From: Myxococcales bacterium
GTDB lineage: Bacteria > Myxococcota_A > Polyangia > Polyangiales > Polyangiaceae
NCBI GenBank assembly: GCA_016794345.1
Contig: JAEUKE010000270.1
Coordinates: 1 to 64,000 of the forward strand
Length of the DNA stretch: 64,000 bases
Direction of reading: 5' to 3'
Under the pieces are notes generated by a model. It ran no database searches. It was not told the origin of the DNA and was given only the letters and a program-made list of their open reading frames with translations. Numbering within the stretch: position 1 is the stretch's first letter; each line of letters begins with the position of its first letter. Of the stretch, positions 52,558 to 61,308 are shown in pieces. A program made the translations under genes and the position numbers.

Positions 52558-52962
52558 ATGAGGCTGGTCGCCCTTTTCGCCGTTGCAGGCCTCGCGCCGG
52601 GCTGCTTCGAGGAGGCGCGGACCTGCTACCCCGGCGACTACCTGGCGTGTGAGTGCGACTCGGGGGAGCCGGGGTACGCGCAGTGCGACCCGTCGGGAAG
52701 TGCCTACGGGACATGCGGATTTTGCGGGACGACGCCGGGGCTCGCGGCCGCCGGGGCAGGTGGTGCCGGCGGCGGGGGCGGCGCGGGCGGGAGCCTCCTC
52801 GGCTTCCTCGAGCCCTGCGAGGAGAACGAGCAGTGTGAGTCGGCCCTCTGCCACGAGTACCCGGCCAAGGGGACCTTCTGCACGGCCGCGTGTGACTCGC
52901 CCGAGGACTGCCCGCCTCCCTCTTCGGGCTGCAACATGATGGGGGTCTGCAAGGCGCCGTGA
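52558..52962 (+). CDS. Small Cys-rich lipoprotein
   Basis: 134 aa. Signal with lipobox-like GLAPGC at about residues 11-16. Fourteen or so Cys residues occur in the mature part (TCYPGDYLACECDSGEPGYA; ENEQCESALCHEY; CTAACDSPEDCPPP), with a Gly/Ala linker between two clusters. It is likely a disulfide-rich surface lipoprotein. Its stop overlaps the GTG of the TonB receptor gene by 4 bp (GTGA), so the two are coupled and may work together, for example as a surface-exposed binding partner of the receptor. Confidence 0.75.
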   Translation: MRLVALFAVAGLAPGCFEEARTCYPGDYLACECDSGEPGYAQCDPSGSAYGTCGFCGTTPGLAAAGAGGAGGGGGAGGSLLGFLEPCEENEQCESALCHEYPAKGTFCTAACDSPEDCPPPSSGCNMMGVCKAP

Positions 52963-55130
52963 GGCTCGTCGCGCGCCTCGCGCTCCTCGCGTCGTGTCTC
53001 GCGTTCGCGACGGCCGCGTCCGCCGAGGAGTCTGCGAAAGGCGGCAGCGACGCGTCGGCCGCAGCAGACGAAAAACGCGACCCGATCCAGGTCGAGGTCG
53101 TCGGCGAAAAGGCCGACCAGATCCAGAAGATCCCGGGGTCCTTCACGACGATCACGAAGAAGGAGATCGAGCGTGCGCGGCCGGTCGACGCGGCCGAGAT
53201 GTTGCGGCGCGTGCCCGGCGTGCTCGTGAGGCAAGACACCTCCGGCGGGCTCCGCCTCGACATCGGCATCCGCGGGCTCGACCCGGGGCGGAGCCGCCGC
53301 CTGCTCGTGCTCGAGGACGGCGTACCGCTCGCCATCAACCCTTACGCCGAGCCGGATCTCTATTTCCTGCCGCAGATCGAGCGCTACTCGAAGGTGGAGG
53401 TGCTGAAGGGCAGCGGCAGCATCCTCTTTGGTCCTCAAACCATCGGCGGCGTCGTGAACTTCTCCACGATCGCCCCGCCGGATCGGCTCGAGAGCCGCGT
53501 GTCCGTCGACGCCGGCGAATACGGCTACGTCCGCACGCTCGGGCGCTTCGGCGTGGGCATCGAGACGAAGAAGGATCAGGAGCCGGTGCGTGTCCTCGGG
53601 CAGGTCGTGATCAAACGCGCCGACGGCGCGCGCGACCAGCCGTTCTCGGATCATGACGCGATGGTCAAGGTCGCCTTCCCCACGGGAAAGGTGGGCGCGG
53701 CCACGCTGAAGATCGCCGCGCACCGCACCGAGGCGGTGAGCGAGGACGTCGGCCTGACGCGGGGCATGTTCGACGAGGACCCGCGCCGGCCGGCGCTCAG
53801 CCCGCAGAGCAAGGCCTTCCTGAGCCGCTTCGACGCGTCGTTCACGCACGACCACTACCTGACGCCGGACATCGTCCTGAAGAAGCTCGTCTACGCGTCG
53901 GTGACGGACCGCGCGTGGACCCGCCAGCGCTACGAGCGCATCCCGCAGGCCGGCGTCCGCTACGAGCGAATTGCAGGCGAAACCGATCTCCCGCTCGGCG
54001 CGCTCTACTTCCGCGACGAGGCGCGGGTGCTCGAGCGCACCTACTGGGTGGTGGGCCTCGAGCCGCGCCTCACGGCCAAGGTCCGCACCGGCGCCGTGGG
54101 GCACACGGTGGACGCGGGCTTCCGCGTGCTGGGTGAGGGCGCGAGCCTCGACGAGAGAGACACCGACCGGAAGGGGTCGACCGAGGGCACGCTCGTCGCG
54201 GCCGAGGGGCACCGGACCATCGCGTTCGCGGCCTACGCCCAGGATCGCATCGCGTTCACCGACGAGATCGTCGTCACGCCCGGCGTGCGCTTCGAGCACG
54301 CGACCTACGATCGAGACGTCGCGCTCTCTCCCGCGGGCGTCACCTCGACCGGGGGCTCGGGGAACAACGCCGTCGTTCCGGGGCTCGGGATGACCACGGG
54401 CGTCCCGGAGGTCCACGCCTTCGCGGGGATGCACCTCGGCTACGCCCCGCCGCGCGCGACGACCGCCATCTCCGACCAAGGCCAGACGCAGGCGCTCGAC
54501 GCCGAGCGGAGCACGAACTGGGAGCTCGGCCTTCGCGCGAAGCCGGCGTCGTGGCAGCGGCTCGAAGCGACGGGCTTCCTCCAGCGCTTCACCAACCAGA
54601 TCGTCCCCAACACCGTGCCGGGCGGCGTGACCGAGCTGGTGAATGGCGGTGCAACGCAGAGCCTCGGCGCCGAGCTGGGCTCGGAGACGTCCATCGGCGA
54701 CGCCGTCGGGCTCGGACACGCGATTGACCTGGGGATACGTGGGGGCCTGCTGCGCGCGACCTTCGAGGAGGGCGAGAACGAGGGCAGGCCGCTGCCGTAC
54801 GCGCCCGTCTACACCGTCTCGTCGACGCTCGATTTCGACTTCTCGTTCGGGCTCGGCTTCGGGGCGGCGGTGACCCACGTCGGCCCCCACTACGCGGATG
54901 ACGCGAGCACCGTCCTGCCCGACGCCTCGGGGCGCGTGGGCGAGATCCCCGGCTACACCCTCCTGGATCTCGCCATCCGCTACCGGAACGAGCAGACCGG
55001 GCTCGGGACCAGCCTCCAGGCGAAGAACCTGCTCGATGACGTCTTCGTTATCGCGCGCCGGCCCGAGGGGATCCAGCCCGCGGGCTTCCGGCAGATCGTC
55101 GCGAGCCTCTGGTGGGACATCCGGGATTGA
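52959..55130 (+). CDS. TonB-dependent outer-membrane receptor (FecA-like)
   Basis: 723 aa, GTG start. Signal peptide ending ASAEE, then a plug domain (IQVEVVGEKADQIQKIPGSF; DAAEMLRRVPGVLVRQD; GIRGLDPGRSRRLLVLEDGV; YSKVEVLKGSGSILFGPQTI) and a beta-barrel to the C-terminal aromatic-ended strand (SLWWDIRD). Such receptors import siderophore-iron, vitamins or other large ligands using energy from TonB-ExbBD, which are not in the window. The 4-bp overlap with the upstream Cys-rich lipoprotein suggests an accessory protein. The ligand cannot be told from the sequence. Confidence 0.92.
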   Translation: MRLVARLALLASCLAFATAASAEESAKGGSDASAAADEKRDPIQVEVVGEKADQIQKIPGSFTTITKKEIERARPVDAAEMLRRVPGVLVRQDTSGGLRLDIGIRGLDPGRSRRLLVLEDGVPLAINPYAEPDLYFLPQIERYSKVEVLKGSGSILFGPQTIGGVVNFSTIAPPDRLESRVSVDAGEYGYVRTLGRFGVGIETKKDQEPVRVLGQVVIKRADGARDQPFSDHDAMVKVAFPTGKVGAATLKIAAHRTEAVSEDVGLTRGMFDEDPRRPALSPQSKAFLSRFDASFTHDHYLTPDIVLKKLVYASVTDRAWTRQRYERIPQAGVRYERIAGETDLPLGALYFRDEARVLERTYWVVGLEPRLTAKVRTGAVGHTVDAGFRVLGEGASLDERDTDRKGSTEGTLVAAEGHRTIAFAAYAQDRIAFTDEIVVTPGVRFEHATYDRDVALSPAGVTSTGGSGNNAVVPGLGMTTGVPEVHAFAGMHLGYAPPRATTAISDQGQTQALDAERSTNWELGLRAKPASWQRLEATGFLQRFTNQIVPNTVPGGVTELVNGGATQSLGAELGSETSIGDAVGLGHAIDLGIRGGLLRATFEEGENEGRPLPYAPVYTVSSTLDFDFSFGLGFGAAVTHVGPHYADDASTVLPDASGRVGEIPGYTLLDLAIRYRNEQTGLGTSLQAKNLLDDVFVIARRPEGIQPAGFRQIVASLWWDIRD

Positions 55131-55306
55131 TCGGCGGGGCCGATGTGGGCACGGGTGGGGCCTCGCAATGGGGGCCTGCTTTCCACGGTCCGACCCCCTG
55201 GATCCGATCCGGCTCAGGGGCGCGCGCGGGCGACGAATCGAACGCGTTTCGCTCGCGGAAGTCGCGGCTCACCGCGCATGGCATGACTGTTGTGTAAGCG
55301 CGCGGC

Positions 55307-56161
55307 GTGCGAATCCACCTCCTCCTCTCCGCCGCGCTCCTCCTCGCGAGCTGCGCTCCCCACGAGCCCGAAGTCGACGAGACCGAAGACACCGAGTCGG
55401 GTGAAGATGGCCTCTCGGCCGGGAAAAACGGCTCCGCCTGCACCGCGAGCCCCTACAACTGCAAGCTGCGCAAAGACGGGGGCAACATGGTCGAGAACGC
55501 CCAGGGCGGCCTGTGGGGGATCGACGACGGCATGATGGTCGACGGCAACGGCGACCCGATGGCGCCCTGCACGTTCGACCATCTGCGGTTCAACTACGGG
55601 CAGACGCGTCACATGAACGGCAAGACGTACGTCTACGCGCGGAGCTGCTCGAACGGGAGCTCCGGCTGGTTCCCGATCGACAACGTGAAGAGCGAGTCGA
55701 TCCTGCGCGAGCGTGTGGGCGAGGTGAACGCGAAGGACACCGGCGGGAAGCGGCTCGGCTGCTACCGCATCAAGAGCTCCCACGATCCGGCGCTCGTGGA
55801 GAAGAAGGTGGTCTACGACTCGAACGACGACAACGAGCGCGCCGGCGACTACCTCCCGCTCGTGCGAAAAAACGGCAAGCGCTACGCGAACCTGGCCTTC
55901 AACGTGCCTGGCTTCGGGCTCGGAGGCCCCGCGGTGGACATCTTCCCGTCGGGCACCCACTTCCAGCGGGTGGACGTGCCGACCGACTCGGGGGCACCGT
56001 CGATCGACATCCCCCTCTACGTGAAGGACTCAGCGGGGAGGTTCCGCAAGAAGAGCGGGTCGATGAAGTTCATCTACGGTTATGTCATGACCAAGCCGGG
56101 GCACAAACGCTTCGGCTGGATGACGACCGAGGCGCTCGTCGCCGACTCGGGCTGCCAGTAG
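55307..56161 (+). CDS. Lipoprotein of unknown function
   Basis: 284 aa, GTG start. Lipoprotein signal (LLLSAALLLASC). An acidic linker (DETEDTESGEDG) leads to a ~240-residue domain with six Cys (SACTASPYNC; PCTFDH; RSCSNG; LGCYRI; SGCQ at the C-terminus), probably forming disulfides, and aromatic-rich beta segments (MKFIYGYVMTKPGHKRFGWM). No family recognised. It is convergent with the short WD40-like gene, whose stop codon lies one base beyond its own. Confidence 0.7.
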   Translation: MRIHLLLSAALLLASCAPHEPEVDETEDTESGEDGLSAGKNGSACTASPYNCKLRKDGGNMVENAQGGLWGIDDGMMVDGNGDPMAPCTFDHLRFNYGQTRHMNGKTYVYARSCSNGSSGWFPIDNVKSESILRERVGEVNAKDTGGKRLGCYRIKSSHDPALVEKKVVYDSNDDNERAGDYLPLVRKNGKRYANLAFNVPGFGLGGPAVDIFPSGTHFQRVDVPTDSGAPSIDIPLYVKDSAGRFRKKSGSMKFIYGYVMTKPGHKRFGWMTTEALVADSGCQ

Positions 56162-56162
56162 C

Positions 56163-56555
56163 TCAGGGCTTCTTCGTCTCGAGCGCGAGGCCGGCGAAGA
56201 ACGACCTCCCCAGGTCGGGCGCGAGCTCGTACGGCGCGCCGCCGACGATCTTCAGGTCGGGCAAGCTCCAGACGAGGAGGCGAGAGTGGGCGGCTCCCGC
56301 GTCCTTTTCGCAGCCAGAGCCGCAGAGCGACGCCATCCGCTTGCCGTCGGGGCTGAAGACGACGGCCTGGATCGGGAGGCCCGTGCGGCGGTTGAAGCGC
56401 AGCAGGCCACGCGCGACAGGTGCGGAGGCGGGCGCCGCCACTGCGGGCGTGACGGGGGAGCTCGGCATCGGTCGGCTCGGGGGCGACGCGCCCTCCGGAG
56501 GTGAGCTCGAGCAGCCCATGGCGACGAGCAGCACCGCAGCCCGCAACGTCCGCAT
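56163..56555 (-). CDS. Short WD40-type lipoprotein, apparent internal-deletion paralogue
   Basis: 130 aa from ATG 56555 (MRTLRAAVLLVAMGC lipobox). A Ser/Pro/Ala linker is followed by one WD40-like blade (VFSPDGKRMASLCGSGCEK; RLLVWSLPDLKI) and a C-terminal stretch PDLGRSFFAGLALETKKP. The blade matches the first blade of the adjacent 511-aa gene (AWSPDGQRFATWCGGTC; VLVWSVPDLQI) and the end resembles that gene's end (ADLASRFFAPIITKGL). A single blade cannot make a propeller, so this looks like a duplicate that lost its middle; it may be non-functional or a short binding module. Confidence 0.6.
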   Translation of the reverse strand: MRTLRAAVLLVAMGCSSSPPEGASPPSRPMPSSPVTPAVAAPASAPVARGLLRFNRRTGLPIQAVVFSPDGKRMASLCGSGCEKDAGAAHSRLLVWSLPDLKIVGGAPYELAPDLGRSFFAGLALETKKP

Positions 56556-56591
56556 CACGTACTCCGCGCCTCGACGAGCCATCGTATTCCC

Positions 56592-58127
56592 TCAAGACGT
56601 CGGCTTGGGCTTCGGAACCAGACCCTTCGTGATGATCGGCGCGAAGAACCTCGATGCGAGGTCGGCCTCGACTCGGACCGGCGCCTTGGCGCCGTTCGCG
56701 GCGTCGTACACGTCCGTCGCCACCAGCGAGTCGTCCCCGCCGGCGTGACCCTTGGGGTCGACGATCGCGACGCGCCACACGCCTCTCGGCTCCCCCGGCT
56801 CCTTGACGAAGGCCGCGCGGACGATCAGCTCCTCGCCGTCGTCTCGAAGGAGGTGGAGGTCCCCGCGAGCGATGCTCCGGAGCGCGTCGTAGGGCGTCGT
56901 CGGGATCATCGTCGCCGGCTCGTCGTCGGGGACGATCGCGCCCTTCTCGACGTCGAAGACCTCTCGTCGCCCGTCCTCGCGGAAGCGCGCGATCTCGGTG
57001 TCGGAGTCCCAGGAAGCGAGGCCCACCGGCGCTGCGGGCGCGGCGAGCGGCGTCCCATCCGCCACCCGTGCGACCTCGGCGTGGCCCAGGATCTTCCAGA
57101 AGAGGCGCTCGCCGTCGGGGCTGTACGCGATGTCCTTCTCGGATGGCGCGGAGTCGTCGCGCCCCGGACTGCGCCTGATGACGCGGCGCGCCCCCTTGCC
57201 GAGCGGCAGTATCGTGACGGAGCCGTCACGATTGAGCTGGGCGAGCTCATCCTTCGCCGGCGAGAAGCGCGCGAGGCAGACGCTCTCGCTGGGGAACCGC
57301 CGGACCACCTTCGGCGGGTCGACCGACAAGAGCAGTCCGCTGCACACCTCAGGTGCCCCGAGGTAGACAAAGCGATCGTCTCGGCTCAGGTCGAGGGTTC
57401 CGATCAGGTTTCCGAGCGATTCGACGCGCGTCAGCTTGTCGCGGCCTGCGTCCGCTTGCCAGACACCGAGGCTCGAGCTCGCCTCCACGAAGAGGCGCTT
57501 GCCGTCGCGCGTCCAGCGCGCGGCTTGGCTGGGTGCGCTGCCGCCGAGCCTGTCGGAGAGGACCACGCGCCCGGTCGCGCTCTCCACCACGACGAGCCCG
57601 CCCGCGGCGTCGCCCGCTCGCAGGAAGCGACCGTCGGGGCTGAACTCGAAGGATCCGTAGCCGCGCGGCGTCGCGACGCGAGCGACGAGCGAGCCGTCGG
57701 CGGCGCTCCATAGGCTCACCTCGTTCTGCGTCGAGGCCACGATGCGCGAGCCGTCCGGGCTGAAATCGACAGCGTAGACCCGTCCGTCGTCGCGGTCGTC
57801 CTTGTTCGGCTCGATCGCCGCGCGGATCTGCAGATCGGGCACGCTCCAGACGAGCACCTGCGTTCGCGGCTCGCCTTCGCGGCCATTGCAGGTTCCGCCG
57901 CACCAGGTGGCGAACCGCTGGCCGTCGGGGCTCCAAGCGATGGTCTCGATCGCGGCGTCCTTCCGCATGTTGAGTCGGAGGGGGCCGGCGGGCCGGGCGG
58001 ACGACGAGCCGCCGCTCGAAGCCGCGGCGCTGGTGCTCGAGATCGGCGCAGCGGCTGGCGCCCGCGAAGGGACCGGATCCGTACAGCCGAGCGTGAGGAG
58101 GAGCAGCCCAGCTGCCCTGCGAGCCAT
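56592..58127 (-). CDS. WD40-repeat lipoprotein
   Basis: 511 aa. Lipobox LLLTLGC at the N-terminus, Ser/Ala linker, then a beta-propeller with blades such as AWSPDGQRFATWC, DFSPDGSRIVAST, EFSPDGRFLRAG, DGKRLFVEA and AYSPDGERLFW, ending in a C-terminal beta segment (DLASRFFAPIITKGLVPKP). WD40 propellers are protein-interaction platforms; the lipid anchor puts it in the periplasm or outer membrane. It is directly upstream of its truncated relative on the same strand (gap of about 36 bp), forming a tandem duplication. Confidence 0.8.
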   Translation of the reverse strand: MARRAAGLLLLTLGCTDPVPSRAPAAAPISSTSAAASSGGSSSARPAGPLRLNMRKDAAIETIAWSPDGQRFATWCGGTCNGREGEPRTQVLVWSVPDLQIRAAIEPNKDDRDDGRVYAVDFSPDGSRIVASTQNEVSLWSAADGSLVARVATPRGYGSFEFSPDGRFLRAGDAAGGLVVVESATGRVVLSDRLGGSAPSQAARWTRDGKRLFVEASSSLGVWQADAGRDKLTRVESLGNLIGTLDLSRDDRFVYLGAPEVCSGLLLSVDPPKVVRRFPSESVCLARFSPAKDELAQLNRDGSVTILPLGKGARRVIRRSPGRDDSAPSEKDIAYSPDGERLFWKILGHAEVARVADGTPLAAPAAPVGLASWDSDTEIARFREDGRREVFDVEKGAIVPDDEPATMIPTTPYDALRSIARGDLHLLRDDGEELIVRAAFVKEPGEPRGVWRVAIVDPKGHAGGDDSLVATDVYDAANGAKAPVRVEADLASRFFAPIITKGLVPKPKPTS

Positions 58128-58244
58128 GGCCGGATGAGGCCCGATGCCCGGGCTTTTGCCAAGCTCGAGTCAGGCCTTGGGCACAGAGCCCGTCCAAGGC
58201 CTTGCGCGCAGCCGCTCGGCCCGGTAGAAAGCGCGCCGTCCCAG

Positions 58245-58322
58245 GTCCCCATCGTCTAGCCCGGCCCAGGACTCAGCCCTTTCAAGGCTGCTACGCGGGT
58301 TCGAATCCCGCTGGGGACGCCA
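58245..58322 (+). tRNA. tRNA-Glu (anticodon TTC)
   Basis: The acceptor arms GTCCCCA and TGGGGAC pair. D-arm bases follow (TCGTCTAGCCCGGCCCAGGA). The anticodon stem is CAGCC/GGCTG with the 7-base loop CTTTCAA (anticodon TTC, Glu), and the T-arm is GCGGG-TTCGAAT-CCCGC. A CCA end is encoded (58320-58322). A small hairpin GTTCGC-AA-GCGAAC follows at 58326-58339. The 3' half is copied downstream (see repeat entry). Confidence 0.97.
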
Positions 58323-58609
58323 CTGGTTCGCAAGCGAACGGCAACCAGCGGGCCTCGGCCCTCCGTGACACTGCGTCCACTTCGCTTCGGACTCGCTTCG
58401 CTCGTCCGGCTCCGTGGACTTCGTGCACTCCGGGTCGAATCCCGCTGGGGACGCCACTGTGGTGGGGGCCCCACCAGGCATCCAGCGCTCTTCGACTCCG
58501 CTTCGCTCCGTCGGACCTCCGTGTACTCCGTCCACTCCGTGGACTCCGCACACTCCGGTTCGGGCCTGCGTGGACTCCGCCCACTCGGCTCGAATCCCGC
58601 TGGGGACGC
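58301..58609 (+). repeat. Repeated copies of the tRNA-Glu 3' end with 9-bp unit spacers
   Basis: The 25-base tRNA 3' segment at 58301-58325 recurs exactly at 58435-58459, and its first 20 bases recur at 58590-58609. Both downstream copies are preceded by related sequence (GTGGACTTCGTGCACTCC and GTGGACTCCGCCCACTC). Between them are 9-bp units of the form GTxxACTCC in tandem (four at 58521-58556). This interval carries no gene. It looks like repeated attachment-site scars next to the tRNA. Confidence 0.85.
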
Positions 58610-58616
58610 TACCCCT

Positions 58617-59594
58617 TAGGGGTGCACTCGCAGACTCGTCAGCGTCGACCACCGCGATGCCGCCGATCGTCGCTTCTCCGACGATGCTCCATCGCATCCC
58701 CTCCGCGGTGCTGACCGGATCGGCCGTGAGCCCCCTTGGGAACATCGCCGCGACCGCCGCGCGTGCCTTCGCGGGGGGCGCCGTGCCGTCCTCGAGGAGA
58801 GCGCGAAGCGAGGCAAGGCGACTCCTCGACTCCGCTTGCTGGCGCCGCAGCTCGAGATCGATCGCCTCGCCCGCGGCGGCCTGGTTCTGAACGGCGGTCT
58901 CCAGTGCACCGAGCCGCTCACGTCGCTCTCGGATGCCGCGCTTGATCTCGTCCCGCGTTCCGGGGTCCGAGTCCGCCAGCTCGCCCACGAGGGTGTCGAT
59001 CTGGCGTCGGAGCTTCGCGACCTCTGCCCGTTGCTTCGGGAGCTGCTCGGCGTTGGCTTTGACCTGGTCGGCCATCCGGCGCCGAACCTCTGCGAGCGCT
59101 TCGTTTACAAGCTCCTCGCGAAGCACGTTCCGCGACAGCCAAGAGAGCACGATGCGGTTCACCGTCTCGACCGGACGGGCCAGCGAGTTTGCACAGCTTC
59201 GGCGAGCGACGAACTCCCGCTTGTTCGTGTCCCACGCGCCCCAGCCCCGGAACCCGAGCTTGTGCCCCTTGCAGACGTAGACCTTCACATCCTCGTAACT
59301 GCGCTTGCCGTTCGCCACGATCATGGGAGCGCCGCACAGGCCACACCGGAGGATCGACGAGAGCAGGTTCGTAGCCGGCCGCCCCCCCGCGCGCTCCTTC
59401 GGTTGCTTTGCTATGCGGCGGTAGGCTTCGGCGCTGCGTTGCAGCTGCTCGCTCGCAAGGTGCCAAAGGCTTTGGAGGCGTGACTCGTCGGCCGGGCGCC
59501 GGCCCTCCACAGGATGGAGAGGCAGGCCGCTTGCGACCGGTGAGCGACGCTCAGGTGAGGAAGCTGATGGAAGAGATGCAGAAGCACGAGCCAA
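58617..59594 (-). pseudogene. Large serine recombinase, N-terminal catalytic domain missing
   Basis: The frame encodes the C-terminal half of a large serine recombinase: LLSSILRCGLCGAPMIVANG and the second pair around RRSCANSL (zinc-ribbon), then VETVNRIVLSWLSRNVL and a long coiled coil (about residues 165-250). The resolvase catalytic domain with its Ser nucleophile, expected upstream, is absent; sequence before about 59510 has no recombinase character and the first frame Met is 59594. Downstream the frame reads on without a stop through the repeats and the antisense strand of the tRNA to 58170, which is not a natural C-terminus. A dead integration gene of the island. Confidence 0.75.
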
Positions 59595-59950
59595 GTGAGT
59601 CCGAGCTGCGCGAGCTGCGACGAGTCATCGCCTTCGGGCTGGACGGCAGTGAGGAGGTAGAAGCGGTGATCCTGGTCGCGTTCGACAAGGACCCAAGTGT
59701 CGGAGGCGCGGCGAACAGTTGGCCTCGGGTCCCGTGGCATCTGCTCCAGTTCCTCGGCGACGAGGGGGGCTTCAGATCTGCCCGCCGACGCTTGAACGAC
59801 GCGGACAGTGCGCCACGACTGCTGCACCTCCTCGAAACGACCGGGCTGGCCACACCACCCGATCACCCCGGATGGATCGGGATCAGCCCCTTGCGCGTGG
59901 GCGTCGAGCGGAAGACCCTCGAACGGCTCGACCGCCTCGCTCGGTCATAG
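59540..59950 (+). CDS. Hypothetical protein in the tRNA-Glu island
   Basis: 136 aa from GTG 59540; the frame opens earlier (59408) but that part is antisense to the recombinase. The N-terminal half is helical and acidic (VRKLMEEMQKHEPSESELRE), followed by a more hydrophobic region (WPRVPWHLLQFLGDEGGFRS) and a Leu/Arg-rich helix at the end (ERKTLERLDRLARS). No signal peptide or known motif. It converges with the IrrE-like gene, whose stop is 42 bp away. It overlaps the 5' end of the broken recombinase frame on the other strand. Confidence 0.5.
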   Translation: MSDAQVRKLMEEMQKHEPSESELRELRRVIAFGLDGSEEVEAVILVAFDKDPSVGGAANSWPRVPWHLLQFLGDEGGFRSARRRLNDADSAPRLLHLLETTGLATPPDHPGWIGISPLRVGVERKTLERLDRLARS

Positions 59951-59991
59951 TGCCGGGTGGCTCCGACATGGCGGTCGTCCGTGTTCGACCT

Positions 59992-61308
59992 TCACGCTGA
60001 GCCAGTTGGGAGCTGGTCCCGAGACATCTTCCCTCGGTTCACGAGGGTCGTGCGAACGACGTACTCGGAGACCTGAAAGTGCTCTGCGGCTTCGAGGATC
60101 CCGTCGGCGTCCACGCCCTGCTCATCCGTGAACGCATCGAGCGCTTCCCACGGGCACAGCAGCTCCTGGGCGAAAGAGCGCTCGATCTTCTGGAGCGCGC
60201 TGTCGCCCGTGGTCACAGGGATGACGTGCTCGCTTGCATCGAGGCAAGTTGCGCCTGCGATCATCCGCGCGAGGAAGAACCGTTGCTGAACCTGGATGTG
60301 GCTCGGCAGACCGACGCGGGTGCGTCCGTTCGAGACACCGTTCCGATAGCCACCACCGAGGGCCCGGTCCTGTCGCATGGGGACGCCCTGAAGCGGGATG
60401 GGCACCGCGAGCAACTCAGACAGCCGTTGGTTGGGAAGCCGGCCGTTCCCGAGCCCGTGCCGGGCGCGGAGTTCGCGCGCCCACCGCACCCCCGTCTGCC
60501 AGGGGAGTTCGCGCGCCTGTCGGGCTCCCCGCTGCACCCACGTGAGATCGACGGTCGTGGTCGATGCCTTCAGCGCCTCCACGACTCTTGTCGCGGCGGT
60601 CAGGCCACCCTTGAGCTGTGAGACAACCCCGAGAATTTCATCGCCTGCCCCTCCTCCGCCGGCTTCCTCGACGAGCGCGCGTGCGCGTTCGAGCCACGAC
60701 GCTTCTGCATCGCCGGGCGCCATCCCCGCCAGCGCCTGCCATCGACACTCTCGCGCGAGGCCCTCGCGTGACGTCTCCTCGGCAAGCTCCTCGCGAAGCT
60801 CCCGGAGCGAACGGTACGCGGGCACCGTCGCCACGAGCCGAGCCTCGACCACGTCGACGAGCCGATTCACCGCTGCTTCGAACTCCGTCGCCGGAATCTC
60901 GACGTGGATGCTGCGCAAGTACCGAACGGCGGACACGTCGCGTGCGTCTTCGGCTCGTTGAACAAGCTCCACGAAGGCGCCGTCGCTGCTGATCTCCAGG
61001 TTGGGCCATGCGTTGCCACCTCCGATCGCGGCGAGGCTATGCGCGCGTTGCCAGCCTCGGGTCGGTCGTGGTGGTCGTCCTTCCCATCGAAGGCGCCACC
61101 AGTTGCCGAGGAGCCACTCGGCCAGCGAGACGAGCGGAAGATTGACGTGGTCGCGCACGGTTCGAGCGAGGGAGTCCTCCACCTCCGTGAGTGCCACGAC
61201 GGTCGCTTGGCCGGCGGAGATCCGGAGGGACCCACTTGTGGCCTGCTCCGCCTCCGTCCCGAACGCGGGCGCCAACCATCCCAGCACCTCGAAGTCGAGT
61301 TCACTCAT
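59992..61308 (-). CDS. ImmA/IrrE-like protein without the HExxH zinc motif
   Basis: 438 aa from ATG 61308, which overlaps the upstream gene by 8 bp; earlier in-frame starts lie inside that gene. The last ~100 residues follow the ImmA/IrrE metallopeptidase layout: QQRFFLARMIAGAT (341-354) sits where an 'RFTLAHELGH' HExxH helix normally stands, and SFAQELLCPWEAL (378-390) matches the conserved 'FAxELLxP' helix. The two His and the Glu of HExxH are missing, so zinc-dependent proteolysis is unlikely. The first 300 residues are helical and unrecognised (WLLGNWWRLRWEGRPPRP near 66-83). Possibly a regulator or inactive partner in the island. Confidence 0.6.
   Translation of the reverse strand: MSELDFEVLGWLAPAFGTEAEQATSGSLRISAGQATVVALTEVEDSLARTVRDHVNLPLVSLAEWLLGNWWRLRWEGRPPRPTRGWQRAHSLAAIGGGNAWPNLEISSDGAFVELVQRAEDARDVSAVRYLRSIHVEIPATEFEAAVNRLVDVVEARLVATVPAYRSLRELREELAEETSREGLARECRWQALAGMAPGDAEASWLERARALVEEAGGGGAGDEILGVVSQLKGGLTAATRVVEALKASTTTVDLTWVQRGARQARELPWQTGVRWARELRARHGLGNGRLPNQRLSELLAVPIPLQGVPMRQDRALGGGYRNGVSNGRTRVGLPSHIQVQQRFFLARMIAGATCLDASEHVIPVTTGDSALQKIERSFAQELLCPWEALDAFTDEQGVDADGILEAAEHFQVSEYVVRTTLVNRGKMSRDQLPTGSA

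Noticed and set aside
52444..52854. N-terminal extension of the PknK-like kinase
   Set aside because: Lies antisense to the Cys-rich lipoprotein gene; kinase similarity begins right after GTG 52443.
58521..58587. CRISPR-like array of short repeats
   Set aside because: Units are 9 bp without unique spacers of constant length and there are no cas genes; it is a minisatellite-like stretch around tRNA-end copies.
58170..58616. C-terminal part of the 475-codon minus-strand frame, reading antisense through the tRNA and its repeats (QRDSNPRSSLERAES-type peptide)
   Set aside because: This peptide is the translation of the antisense strand of a tRNA 3' half, a well-known source of false protein ends; it is not recombinase sequence.
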